The notes below the pieces were generated by a model that was not told the DNA's origin, searched no databases, and was given only the letters and a program-made list of their open reading frames with translations. Of a stretch of DNA of 5,382 bases, positions 1 through 5,039 are shown piece after piece. The stretch comes from Desulfonatronum sp. GTDB lineage: Bacteria; Desulfobacterota; Desulfovibrionia; Desulfovibrionales; Desulfonatronaceae. Location of the stretch: assembly GCA_007127655.1 (NCBI GenBank), contig SKYX01000277.1:1-5382 (forward strand). Direction: 5' to 3'. The first letter of the stretch is position 1. Each line of letters opens with the position of its first letter. A program made the position numbers and the translations under genes.

Positions 1-180
1 AAAACCAAAACAATACCCTTGGGTAATCCGCTCCTTGCCGAAATGGGGGTCAGTAAGGACGCCAAAAGACGGGCGCTTGATGCCCTGGAAAGTGCAGGCC
101 TGATCCAGGTCTGCAAGGAAACCGGAAAAAATCCGATGGTTACAATCGTTGAAGCTTCGGAAAAGCAGAAGGATTCGTGA
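1..180 (+). CDS. C-terminal part of a winged-helix protein of the mobile element (partial)
   Basis: The reading frame is open from the first base and ends with TGA at 178-180, leaving the last 59 residues; the start lies outside the window. The visible part reads as a winged helix: a helix around LGNPLLAEMGVSKDAKRRAL, a recognition-type helix around ALDALESAGLI, then a short wing ending NPMVTIVE. From memory, small proteins with this pattern (gene order 'Lg-N-lL...G-v-k-AK-RAL-aLE-aGL') occur in proteobacterial integrative elements and prophages as DNA-binding accessory proteins. The stop codon overlaps the start of the next gene (GTGATG), so the two are probably translated together. The exact role (repressor, replication or transfer control) cannot be read from this fragment. 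Confidence 0.7.
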   Translation, partial: KTKTIPLGNPLLAEMGVSKDAKRRALDALESAGLIQVCKETGKNPMVTIVEASEKQKDS

Positions 181-536
181 TGTCTGGCGATGGGTTGCAC
201 TTCATCGAGCGCGAATTTGGGCGGTCATTTTCCGTCCAGGAAGTCGCCGATCATTTCCGTGTTGACCCCCGGACGGTCCGGAAGTATGCGTCACAGTTGG
301 GTGGTGTCCACCTCTTTGGACGCATCATGTTCTTTGAAAATCGAATAAGGGAGGCTCTCGATGCCCTCCAAGGTGGACAAGCACGGCAAGACGAAGTGGC
401 TCGGCTGCGTGAAAAAGGACGGCAGCCGGAAACAAAAACTGTTCGAAACGCGCAAGGAAGCTCTTCAATGGGAAGCGCAAATGCGCAAGGAAATTGTGGA
501 AGAACCCACTCCGACCCCCACGGTATCTTTGGGTGA
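180..536 (+). CDS. Small helix-turn-helix protein, excisionase-like
   Basis: 118 residues from the ATG at 180. A GTG at 177 is in frame, but the AAGGA at 169-173 sits 6 bases from the ATG and only 3 from the GTG, so the ATG is preferred. Residues about 17-60 match the pattern of HTH_17/excisionase-type proteins: SVQEVADHF and DPRTVRKYA form the helix-turn-helix, VHLFGRIMFFE resembles the beta wing, and NRIREALDAL a closing helix. This domain finishes at residue 60, exactly where the integrase gene begins in another frame. Residues 61-118 are therefore encoded wholly inside the overlap and look low in complexity (Gly, Ser, Asn, Gln, Arg). Its place just before an integrase fits a recombination directionality factor, but regulation of integrase expression is equally possible. 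The domain call is solid; the native C-terminus is less certain. Confidence 0.72.
   Translation: MSGDGLHFIEREFGRSFSVQEVADHFRVDPRTVRKYASQLGGVHLFGRIMFFENRIREALDALQGGQARQDEVARLREKGRQPETKTVRNAQGSSSMGSANAQGNCGRTHSDPHGIFG
347..354 (+). promoter_or_regulatory. Ribosome-binding site of the integrase
   Basis: AAGGGAGG lies 6 bases before the ATG at 361, inside the coding frame of the upstream helix-turn-helix gene. It is the strongest Shine-Dalgarno match in the left part of the window and fixes the integrase start despite the long overlap. Confidence 0.8.
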
Positions 537-1467
537 ATGGGCGACCATGTACCTCGACTACGCCACGACGAAGTTCCACAACCGGACGTACCGGGAAAAG
601 CGCGACGTGTTCCGCCGTTTTTTCGTCAAGGTTGACGCGGCAACGGAGGTCAACTCGTATCTGCCCAAGCACGCTCTGAAATATCTTCAGGGCCAAGCCC
701 AGGATCGAAGCGGCCATGCCAGCAACAAGGACCGCAAGAACCTGCTCGCGGCCTGGAATTGGGCCATCAAGTACCACAACTTCCCGCCCTGCCCGTTCCT
801 CAAGGTTGACCCGTTCTCCGAGGAACGCAGCCCCAGATATGTGCCGCCGGAAGATGATTTCTGGGCCGTCTACGACGTGGCGGAAGGTCAGGACAAGGTC
901 ATGTTGCTGGCCTACCTGCACCTGGCGGCCAGACGATCGGAACTGTTCCGCCTGACCTGGTCGGACGTGGATTTTGTGAGTAGCCGGATTCGTCTGGGCA
1001 CCCGCAAGCGCAAGGACGGGACGCTGGAATACGACTGGCTCCCCATGACCCAGGAATTGAAAAAGTCCTTGCTGGGATGGTGGGAGGAGCGGCTGATCAA
1101 GGACGTGGAGTACGTCTTCGTCTGCCAGGAAGAATTCTTCTTCTGTCGGAACTATTACGGCAAGCCATTCACAAGCCGCCAGCACATGATGAGGCGACTG
1201 TGCGCTCGGGCCGGGGCCAAGGTTTTCGGACTCCACGCAATCCGGCACCTGACCGCCTCCACGCTCTACCATGCAGGCCAGCCCGTGGCGGTGATCCAGG
1301 CCATCCTCCGGCACAAGTCACCATCAACCACGGAGCTCTACCTGAAGAGCCTGGGCCTGGAGCACACCAGGGAAGCCCTGGAAGATGTCTTCAAGAATCG
1401 CAGGCCCGCCAAGGTCATCCCCTTCACCACAAAAGAAGCCCCCAAAGTGGCAGCTCTGGGGGCTTAG
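361..1467 (+). CDS. Tyrosine recombinase (site-specific integrase of a tRNA-targeting element)
   Basis: 368 residues, a normal length for phage or ICE integrases. It cuts and rejoins DNA through a covalent phosphotyrosine link to insert or excise the element. Residues 1-45 (KWLGCVKKDGSRK, then TRKEALQWEAQMRKE) resemble the arm-binding domain; about 55-150 form the SAM-like core-binding domain (LGEWATMYLDYA onward); about 165-345 form the catalytic domain. The catalytic set appears complete: Arg191 in AARRSEL, a hairpin lysine at 216 or 218, His292 and Arg295 in HAIRH, His318 in LRHKS, and Tyr327 in TTELYLKS. The tail 346-368 is basic then Ala/Pro-rich. The gene points at the 3' end of tRNA-Glu, 65 bases away, suggesting that tRNA as the integration target. 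The start is set by AAGGGAGG at 347-354. It appears intact and potentially active. Confidence 0.95.
   Translation: MPSKVDKHGKTKWLGCVKKDGSRKQKLFETRKEALQWEAQMRKEIVEEPTPTPTVSLGEWATMYLDYATTKFHNRTYREKRDVFRRFFVKVDAATEVNSYLPKHALKYLQGQAQDRSGHASNKDRKNLLAAWNWAIKYHNFPPCPFLKVDPFSEERSPRYVPPEDDFWAVYDVAEGQDKVMLLAYLHLAARRSELFRLTWSDVDFVSSRIRLGTRKRKDGTLEYDWLPMTQELKKSLLGWWEERLIKDVEYVFVCQEEFFFCRNYYGKPFTSRQHMMRRLCARAGAKVFGLHAIRHLTASTLYHAGQPVAVIQAILRHKSPSTTELYLKSLGLEHTREALEDVFKNRRPAKVIPFTTKEAPKVAALGA
1431..1465 (-). terminator. Probable intrinsic terminator of the tRNA operon, inside the integrase 3' end
   Basis: Read on the - strand, AAGCCCCCA (1457-1465 complement) pairs perfectly with TGGGGGCTT (1436-1444 complement), giving a 9-bp GC-rich stem with a 12-base loop, followed directly by CTTTTGTGG. 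This has the layout of a Rho-independent terminator, with a short T tract. It lies 67 bases beyond the CCA end of tRNA-Glu and would end the tRNA transcript. The sequence also encodes the last integrase residues and includes the first base of its TAG stop. Read on the + strand the stem is followed by AGTACTT, so it would be a poor terminator for the integrase itself. Confidence 0.6.
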
Positions 1468-1492
1468 TACTTCCGCCGGTACTTCCACCGGC
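1468..1492. repeat. Tandem 12-base repeat with an internal inverted repeat
   Basis: TACTTCCGCCGG (1468-1479) is followed immediately by TACTTCCACCGG (1480-1491), with one mismatch in 12. The same stretch holds a perfect 6-bp inverted repeat, GCCGGT (1475-1480) and ACCGGC (1487-1492), with a 6-base loop. Tandem short repeats beside an integrase and its target are typical of arm-type recombinase or excisionase binding sites, but that role is inferred from position. Confidence 0.5.
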
Positions 1493-1504
1493 TACGGCTA
1501 TGGT

Positions 1505-1529
1505 CAACAGGCTTGTAACCTGTTGTTTT
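1505..1529 (+). terminator. Hairpin with T tail after the integrase, possible terminator
   Basis: CAACAGG (1505-1511) and CCTGTTG (1519-1525) form a perfect 7-bp stem around the 7-base loop CTTGTAA, followed by TTTTAATT. This suits termination of the integrase transcript just before it would run antisense into tRNA-Glu. The stem is short and only moderately GC-rich, so efficiency is doubtful. The stem-loop also resembles a tRNA anticodon arm (see findings). Confidence 0.42.
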
Positions 1530-1532
1530 AAT

Positions 1533-1560
1533 TGGCGTCCCCAAGGGGATTCGAACCCCT
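1533..1560. other. Inferred attachment site at the 3' end of tRNA-Glu
   Basis: Tyrosine recombinases that enter tRNA genes usually use the T-arm and 3' acceptor half as the core, so the tRNA is rebuilt on one side and a partial copy is left at the other end of the element. Here the integrase gene ends 65 bases from the intact 3' end, which includes encoded CCA at 1533-1535. The exact core limits cannot be set because the second copy would lie left of the window; the interval given covers CCA, acceptor strand and part of the T arm. Confidence 0.5.
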
Positions 1561-1610
1561 GTTACCGGCGTGAAAGGCCGATGTCCTGGACCAGGCTAGA
1601 CGATGGGGAC
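1533..1610 (-). tRNA. tRNA-Glu (anticodon TTC)
   Basis: Read on the - strand it folds as a complete cloverleaf. The acceptor GTCCCCA pairs with TGGGGAC, followed by discriminator G and encoded CCA (complement of 1533-1535). The D arm is GTCTAGCCTGGTCCAGGAC, the anticodon loop CTTTCAC has TTC at the complement of 1572-1574, and the T arm is AGGGG-TTCGAAT-CCCCT. It is 75 bases without CCA. It follows tRNA-Gln by 12 bases and very likely shares its transcript. The gene is intact although it sits at the boundary of a mobile element. Confidence 0.97.
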
Positions 1611-1622
1611 GTTGGTGGTGGA

Positions 1623-1696
1623 TGGCTGGGGGACTAGGATTTGAACCTAGGTTGACGGAGTCAGAGTCCGTAGTCCTGCCGCTAGACGATCCCCCA
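1623..1696 (-). tRNA. tRNA-Gln (anticodon CTG)
   Basis: A complete cloverleaf on the - strand: acceptor TGGGGGA pairs with TCCCCCA, then discriminator G and encoded CCA (complement of 1623-1625). The first pair is U1-A72, the weak pair characteristic of bacterial tRNA-Gln and important for its synthetase. The anticodon loop CTCTGAC carries CTG at the complement of 1662-1664; the T arm is CTAGG-TTCAAAT-CCTAG. It is the first gene of a two-tRNA transcript with tRNA-Glu. Confidence 0.97.
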
Positions 1697-1710
1697 ACGC
1701 GAAGTCCGTA

Positions 1711-1739
1711 CAACTAAGCAAAAGAGGACCGTTTGTCAA
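1711..1739 (-). promoter_or_regulatory. Promoter of the tRNA-Gln/tRNA-Glu transcript
   Basis: On the - strand a perfect -35 box TTGACA (complement of 1734-1739) is followed after 17 bases by TAGTTG (complement of 1711-1716), a weak match to TATAAT. Initiation about 7 bases further would begin just upstream of the mature tRNA-Gln 5' end at 1696, leaving a very short leader. The -35 box and the spacing are convincing; the -10 is the weak part. Confidence 0.6.
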
Positions 1740-1775
1740 CAATATTCGCGAAGAAAATCAATTTCCCACTTGATA

Positions 1776-1794
1776 CCGAAAAAGATTCTTTCGG
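1776..1794 (-). terminator. Weak hairpin after the chromosomal operon, possible terminator
   Basis: Seven bases after the TAG stop of the small basic gene, CCGAAA and TTTCGG form a 6-bp stem around GAATCTT on the - strand. No T tract follows (TATCAAG), so as an intrinsic terminator it is poor. It is the only such structure in the 104 bases between that gene and tRNA-Gln, which otherwise hold the tRNA promoter. Confidence 0.28.
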
Positions 1795-1800
1795 AAACAA

Positions 1801-2148
1801 CTATACAGCGGCCGCCAAACGTCGAGTCCGCTTTTTCAGCAGATTGATCTTCCGGCGTAAGAGATTCCGGTCCTTGCGCTGAGTGCTGGGCAGTTGATCT
1901 TTTTCAGCGCGCAGCGTGCGTACCTGACGCTTCAACGACCATATCTGCTCCTTGTAAGGAGAAGGTCCCTTGCTCTCTTCATCCGTGCTGAAACCAAGAA
2001 CCTCGCGCACGGCGACCACGAGAGCGTCCTTATCCATACCGCTCGCCCCGTTAATCTGGGGAATCTGAGAAATACACAGCTCGCGAAGTTCCTTGGCGGT
2101 CATTTTGTTCAAGGGCTTTTTCAAAACAATATTATTCGCCTCACTCAT
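1801..2148 (-). CDS. Small protein with Rho-N-like segment and basic coiled-coil tail
   Basis: 115 residues from the ATG at 2146-2148, chosen because GAAGGAG (complement of 2155-2161) lies 6 bases upstream; the longer open frame begins within the preceding gene and has no such signal. Residues 12-53 (KPLNKMTAKELRELC, then GMDKDALVVAVREVLG) resemble the short helical SAP/Rho N-terminal fold, in which a 'm-kELrelA' helix and a 'kdeLv-av' helix pack together. Residues about 66-112 are rich in Lys and Arg, with a heptad-like pattern (IWSLKRQVRTLRAEKDQL, later LLRRKINLLKKRTRRL), suggesting a positively charged coiled coil that may bind nucleic acid. I recall similar unnamed proteins in Desulfovibrio-type genomes. 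The gap to the upstream DUF721 gene is 19 bases, so they are probably co-transcribed. No tested function is known to me. Confidence 0.82.
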   Translation of the reverse strand: MSEANNIVLKKPLNKMTAKELRELCISQIPQINGASGMDKDALVVAVREVLGFSTDEESKGPSPYKEQIWSLKRQVRTLRAEKDQLPSTQRKDRNLLRRKINLLKKRTRRLAAAV

Positions 2149-2167
2149 TCCGTACTCCTTCACTATC

Positions 2168-2722
2168 TTATTCGGGTCGGCTATCCACCCGGTTCGTTGT
2201 TGCGGCACGCGATTCGTTATTGTTGCGCGTTTTCTCCTGTTCAAGCGATCGAACATATGCCAGGTAGCAACGCTCGAGGGCTGGGACGGCCGGAAACCGT
2301 TTGTCCGGGTGGTCCGATCCTTTCGGCCTCACGCCTGCTTGCGCGTAGGTCTCAGGCGAGAAGCGCGAAGCCGTTTCTCTTCCCTCTCGCAAATCGCTCA
2401 CCATGGCATCCGCGACCGCGACCAAGGAAGATCGGCCTCCTAGCAGATCAATGCGGACTTTGTCAAAGACTTTTTCTCCCAGAGCGGCATTGACGGCGCG
2501 AAGAATCGTCGGTGCATGGAAATGCATCTCTTGCATCACCATGGGGTCCTCGACGCCCAGGAGCATCGTGGTCTTGTTTCGTCCCAAGGGTTTGGCCAGA
2601 TCCGCGATTTCGGGACCGACCACCGTGGGCCAGGACGACCAGATTTCGGCAAGCCGCCATTGGAGCCGACGCTCCGCCCTGTTCCAAAAATCATGGAGGA
2701 TGTCGCACGCTTGGTACGTCAT
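2168..2722 (-). CDS. DUF721 (DciA-like) protein
   Basis: 184 residues from the ATG at 2720-2722. In-frame TTG (2743) and GTG (2750) codons lie upstream, after a stop at 2757-2759; none has a clear ribosome-binding site, so the start is uncertain by up to nine residues. Residues about 8-98 fit DUF721: a leading helix, then WPTVVGPEIADLAKPLGRN, TTMLLGVEDPMVMQEM, and helix-strand ILRAVNAALGE ... KVRIDLL. DciA, the best-studied member of this family, helps load the replicative helicase DnaB in bacteria lacking DnaC. The region after residue 100 is an extension, probably partly disordered, with a short helix PALERCYLAYVRSLEQ. The gene follows metK after an 86-base spacer containing a large inverted repeat. 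The family call is good; a helicase-loading role for this member is inferred. Confidence 0.85.
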   Translation of the reverse strand: MTYQACDILHDFWNRAERRLQWRLAEIWSSWPTVVGPEIADLAKPLGRNKTTMLLGVEDPMVMQEMHFHAPTILRAVNAALGEKVFDKVRIDLLGGRSSLVAVADAMVSDLREGRETASRFSPETYAQAGVRPKGSDHPDKRFPAVPALERCYLAYVRSLEQEKTRNNNESRAATTNRVDSRPE

Positions 2723-2743
2723 GGATAAAAGACCGCGAAGCAA

Positions 2744-2800
2744 ACGTCACGCGCCGTTAACCTCTCGCCGGCATGCCAAAGGGGGGGCGGCGCGTGGCGT
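2744..2800. repeat. 13-base inverted repeat in the metK/DUF721 spacer
   Basis: ACGTCACGCGCCG (2744-2756) faces CGGCGCGTGGCGT (2788-2800): 12 of 13 positions pair, 9 of them consecutive and GC-rich next to the loop. The 31-base loop contains a run of seven G (2781-2787) and the short palindromes GCCGGC and GGCATGCC. It begins 8 bases after the metK stop and ends 21 bases before the DUF721 ATG. In RNA this would be a strong hairpin: possibly an attenuator or mRNA 3'-end stabiliser for metK, or a control on DUF721 translation. No T tract follows, so it is not a standard intrinsic terminator. Confidence 0.65.
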
Positions 2801-2808
2801 CGATAGGG

Positions 2809-3978
2809 TTAGATCTTGGTAGCGGTGCGCAGGTCGGCCACGGCGTCCGTGGTTTCCCAGGTGAAGTCCACGTCTTCACGGCCAAAGTGGCCATAGATCG
2901 AGGCCTTCTTGTAGATGGGCCGCTGCAGGTCCAGGCGCTTGCTGATATAGAACGGACGCAGATCGAAAACCTCCCGGACCGCCTTGGTCAACACATCGTC
3001 GGAAACCACGCCGGTGCCCCAGGAGGTGACCAGGGTGGAGATGGGCTCGGCCACGCCGATGGCGTAAGCCACCTGCACTTCGCAGCGATCGGCCAGGCCC
3101 GCGGCGACCACGTTCTTGGCAATATAGCGGGCCATGTAGGCTCCGGAACGGTCCACCTTGGACGGATCCTTGCCGGAAAACGCCCCACCGCCGTGGTTGC
3201 CCATGCCGCCGTAGGTGTCCTGGATGATTTTGCGTCCGGTCAGTCCGCAGTCGGCCAAGGGGCCGCCCAGGACGAAGCGTCCGGTGGTGTTGATGAAAAT
3301 CCGCGTCTTTTCGTCGAGCATTTCCTCGGGCAGGCTCTTGAAGATGACTTCCTTCTTGATGGCCTCCACCAAATCCGCATAGGCAATATTCTCGTTGTGC
3401 TGGCAGGCGATGACCACATTATCGACCCGTTTGGGTTTGCCCTGCTCGTATTGGATGCAGACTTCAGTTTTACCGTCGGGGCGCAGAAAGTCGAGGATGT
3501 TGTTCTTGCGCACATAGGCCAAACGGCGGGAAAGCTTGTGGGAATAGAATATTGGGGCGGGCATCAAGGTCGCGGTTTCGTTCACGGCAAAGCCGAACAT
3601 CATGCCCTGGTCTCCGGCCCCTTGCTCTTCGGGCTTGGTCCGGTCCACGCCCATGGCAATGTCCACGGACTGCTTGTCAATGGAGGAAATCACGGCGCAG
3701 GTGTCTGCGTCAAAGCCCATCTCGGAACTCGTGTAGCCGATCTCTCGGACGGTCTCCCGGACGATTTTGGGAAAATCCGCGTAGGCGTTGGTGGAAATTT
3801 CACCAGCGATGAAGGCCAAGCCGGTGGTCACCAGGGTTTCGCAGGCCACGCGGGCCGTGGGATCCTGGGCAATGATGCAATCCAGGACTGCATCGGAGAT
3901 CTGATCCGCGACCTTGTCTGGGTGTCCTTCGGTGACGGACTCTGAGGTGAAGAGATAGGAATTGGTATTCCCGTGCAT
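2809..3978 (-). CDS. metK: S-adenosylmethionine synthase (methionine adenosyltransferase)
   Basis: 389 residues, the usual length for the bacterial enzyme. It makes S-adenosylmethionine from ATP and methionine in the cytoplasm, releasing phosphate and pyrophosphate. Family signatures are present: [11 protein letters not shown] (12-22) with the catalytic His19 and metal-binding Asp21; the methionine-loop region near Asp101-Lys102; [10 protein letters not shown] (120-129); Lys170; Arg249-Lys250 in TGRKI; and [16 protein letters not shown] (263-278) with Lys270, Lys274 and Asp276, the phosphate and metal ligands. The start is fixed by TAAGGAGG 9 bases upstream, which incorporates the DUF502 stop codon. 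No SAM riboswitch is visible: the gene has almost no leader of its own and seems to be transcribed from further upstream with the pan genes. I see no frameshift and no missing key residue. Confidence 0.98.
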   Translation of the reverse strand: MHGNTNSYLFTSESVTEGHPDKVADQISDAVLDCIIAQDPTARVACETLVTTGLAFIAGEISTNAYADFPKIVRETVREIGYTSSEMGFDADTCAVISSIDKQSVDIAMGVDRTKPEEQGAGDQGMMFGFAVNETATLMPAPIFYSHKLSRRLAYVRKNNILDFLRPDGKTEVCIQYEQGKPKRVDNVVIACQHNENIAYADLVEAIKKEVIFKSLPEEMLDEKTRIFINTTGRFVLGGPLADCGLTGRKIIQDTYGGMGNHGGGAFSGKDPSKVDRSGAYMARYIAKNVVAAGLADRCEVQVAYAIGVAEPISTLVTSWGTGVVSDDVLTKAVREVFDLRPFYISKRLDLQRPIYKKASIYGHFGREDVDFTWETTDAVADLRTATKI

Positions 3979-3986
3979 GCGTCATT

Positions 3987-3995
3987 TCCTCCTTA
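3987..3995 (-). promoter_or_regulatory. metK ribosome-binding site overlapping the DUF502 stop codon
   Basis: On the - strand TAAGGAGGA is a near-perfect anti-16S match, 8-9 bases from the metK ATG. Its first three bases are the TAA stop of the DUF502 gene. Ribosomes finishing that gene would stop on the metK site, which suggests coupled translation, and the strength of the site could give high metK expression. Confidence 0.85.
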
Positions 3996-4676
3996 CTGGT
4001 TGTTTTTTTTGTCCGGGCTGATGATGCCGCCGGAAACCAGCAGCTTGAAGGCGTCTTCCACGCCCATTTCCATAGGAATCACGGACTGCTCGGGGATCAT
4101 CAAAAAAAAGCCGGATGTTGGGTTGGGTGTAGTGGGTACAAAGACATTGAGCACCTTCTGGCGGGTCTTGCGTTGGGTTTCCCCTGTTGCGAGCCCCGTG
4201 ACGAACCCCAAAGCATAGCTGCCTTCTCTGGGAAACTCAACCAGAACCACCCGCTGAAAATCCTGGGGAGAGCGGTTGAAGATGGTCTCCACCAGCTGCT
4301 TGACCGCCAGATAGAGTTTGTTGACCAGGGGGATGGCTTCGATGACCCGGTCCCAGATGCTGACCAGCTTGCGGCCCAGATAGTTGCGGACCAGAAATCC
4401 GGTGGTCAGAACGACAAGAAACAAGAGGATCAGGCCCAGGCCGGGGATGCGGAAAGGGAGAATGTTCTCCGGTCGCAGGGGGGCGGGGAGAAATTTTAAT
4501 ATCCCGTCCACCCAGTTGAACAGGAACCGCAGAAAAAAGAAGGTGGCCAGGACCGGGGTCAAAAATAAAATCCCGGCCAGAAGATTCGCCTTGATGAAGT
4601 GCTTCAGCCTGGCCAAAGGACCGCGGGGAGGGGCGTCTCTGAGGATCACTGGTGATCTCCGTCTCGGTTTGGTCAT
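3993..4676 (-). CDS. DUF502 family inner-membrane protein
   Basis: 227 residues. A basic N-terminus (TKPRRRS, ARLKHFIK) precedes two hydrophobic segments, about 31-54 (LLAGILFLTPVLATFFFLRF) and 78-97 (PGLGLILLFLVVLTTGFLV), so it is probably an inner-membrane protein. The soluble part that follows has features shared by DUF502 proteins: YLGRKLVSIWDRVIEAIPLV at 99-118, a strand region with VLVEFPREGSYALGFVTG (144-161), and the motif PNPTSGF at 184-190 followed by FLMIP. The biochemical role of the family is not established to my knowledge. Its ATG overlaps the panD stop codon (ATGA, 4673-4676) and its stop forms part of the metK ribosome-binding site, so it is wedged tightly between two metabolic genes. 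No separate Shine-Dalgarno is evident, which fits coupling to panD. Confidence 0.88.
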   Translation of the reverse strand: MTKPRRRSPVILRDAPPRGPLARLKHFIKANLLAGILFLTPVLATFFFLRFLFNWVDGILKFLPAPLRPENILPFRIPGLGLILLFLVVLTTGFLVRNYLGRKLVSIWDRVIEAIPLVNKLYLAVKQLVETIFNRSPQDFQRVVLVEFPREGSYALGFVTGLATGETQRKTRQKVLNVFVPTTPNPTSGFFLMIPEQSVIPMEMGVEDAFKLLVSGGIISPDKKNNQ

Positions 4677-5029
4677 CCGGTCTGCGCGACGATCCGGTTC
4701 GCTGGGTCCACGAGCACGACCTTGGGCCGTAACTCCTCGTATTCATTCAGGGTGAGCCAGGCATAGGCGACGATGATCACCAGGTGGCCCGGGGCCCCCT
4801 TCAGGGCAGCGGCACCATTCAGGCACACTTGTCCTGGTTCGCCGAGGATGGCGTAGGTTCGCAGCCGTTCCCCGTTGGTCAGATTGTACACGTCCACCCG
4901 TTCATGCGGAAGAATGCCCGAAGCCTCCAGGAGGTCCGGACAGATGGACAGACTGCCTTCATAATCCAAACGGGCCGCGGTGACCGTGGCCCGATGGATT
5001 TTTCCGATCATGAAACAGCGATGCGCCAT
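4673..5029 (-). CDS. panD: Aspartate 1-decarboxylase, pyruvoyl-dependent
   Basis: 118 residues, slightly shorter than the E. coli enzyme (126). It decarboxylates L-aspartate to beta-alanine for pantothenate and coenzyme A synthesis. Made as an inactive proenzyme, it cuts itself between Gly25 and Ser26 in YEGSLSI; Ser26 becomes the pyruvoyl cofactor of the alpha chain. Also present are Lys10 in GKIHRA, the active-site Tyr59 with Arg55 in TNGERLRTYAI, and CLNGAAA around 69-75. The start at 5029 places GKIHRA at the family's usual distance from the N-terminus; an internal ATG (residue 7) would remove part of the first strand. A modest GGGGA precedes the start. panC ends 10 bases upstream and the gene overlaps the DUF502 start, so the pathway steps sit side by side. 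Confidence 0.96.
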   Translation of the reverse strand: MAHRCFMIGKIHRATVTAARLDYEGSLSICPDLLEASGILPHERVDVYNLTNGERLRTYAILGEPGQVCLNGAAALKGAPGHLVIIVAYAWLTLNEYEELRPKVVLVDPANRIVAQTG

Positions 5030-5039
5030 GAAATCCCCG

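Noticed and set aside
325..1314. A 329-codon open frame on the - strand opposite the integrase
   Set aside because: It is antisense to a complete integrase with intact catalytic residues, and its translation shows no recognisable domain; a GC-driven shadow.
1528..1713. A 61-codon open frame across both tRNA genes on the - strand
   Set aside because: The interval is fully explained by tRNA-Gln and tRNA-Glu.
1894..2493. Open frames on the + strand across the small basic gene and the DUF721 gene
   Set aside because: They have no ribosome-binding site and no domain pattern, and lie opposite two genes with recognisable family features and coherent spacing.
2781..2787. Run of seven G as a possible phase-variation tract
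   Set aside because: It lies in the loop of the intergenic inverted repeat, not in a coding frame or between promoter boxes, and one short run is weak evidence.
2773..3945. A 390-codon open frame on the + strand opposite metK
   Set aside because: It mirrors metK almost end to end, and its protein is the Gly/His/Val-rich product expected from reading GC-rich codons backwards. metK on the other strand has every family motif.
3979..4010. Possible SAM riboswitch before metK
   Set aside because: Only 14 bases separate the DUF502 stop from the metK ATG, and they are taken up by the ribosome-binding site; there is no room for an aptamer at this position.
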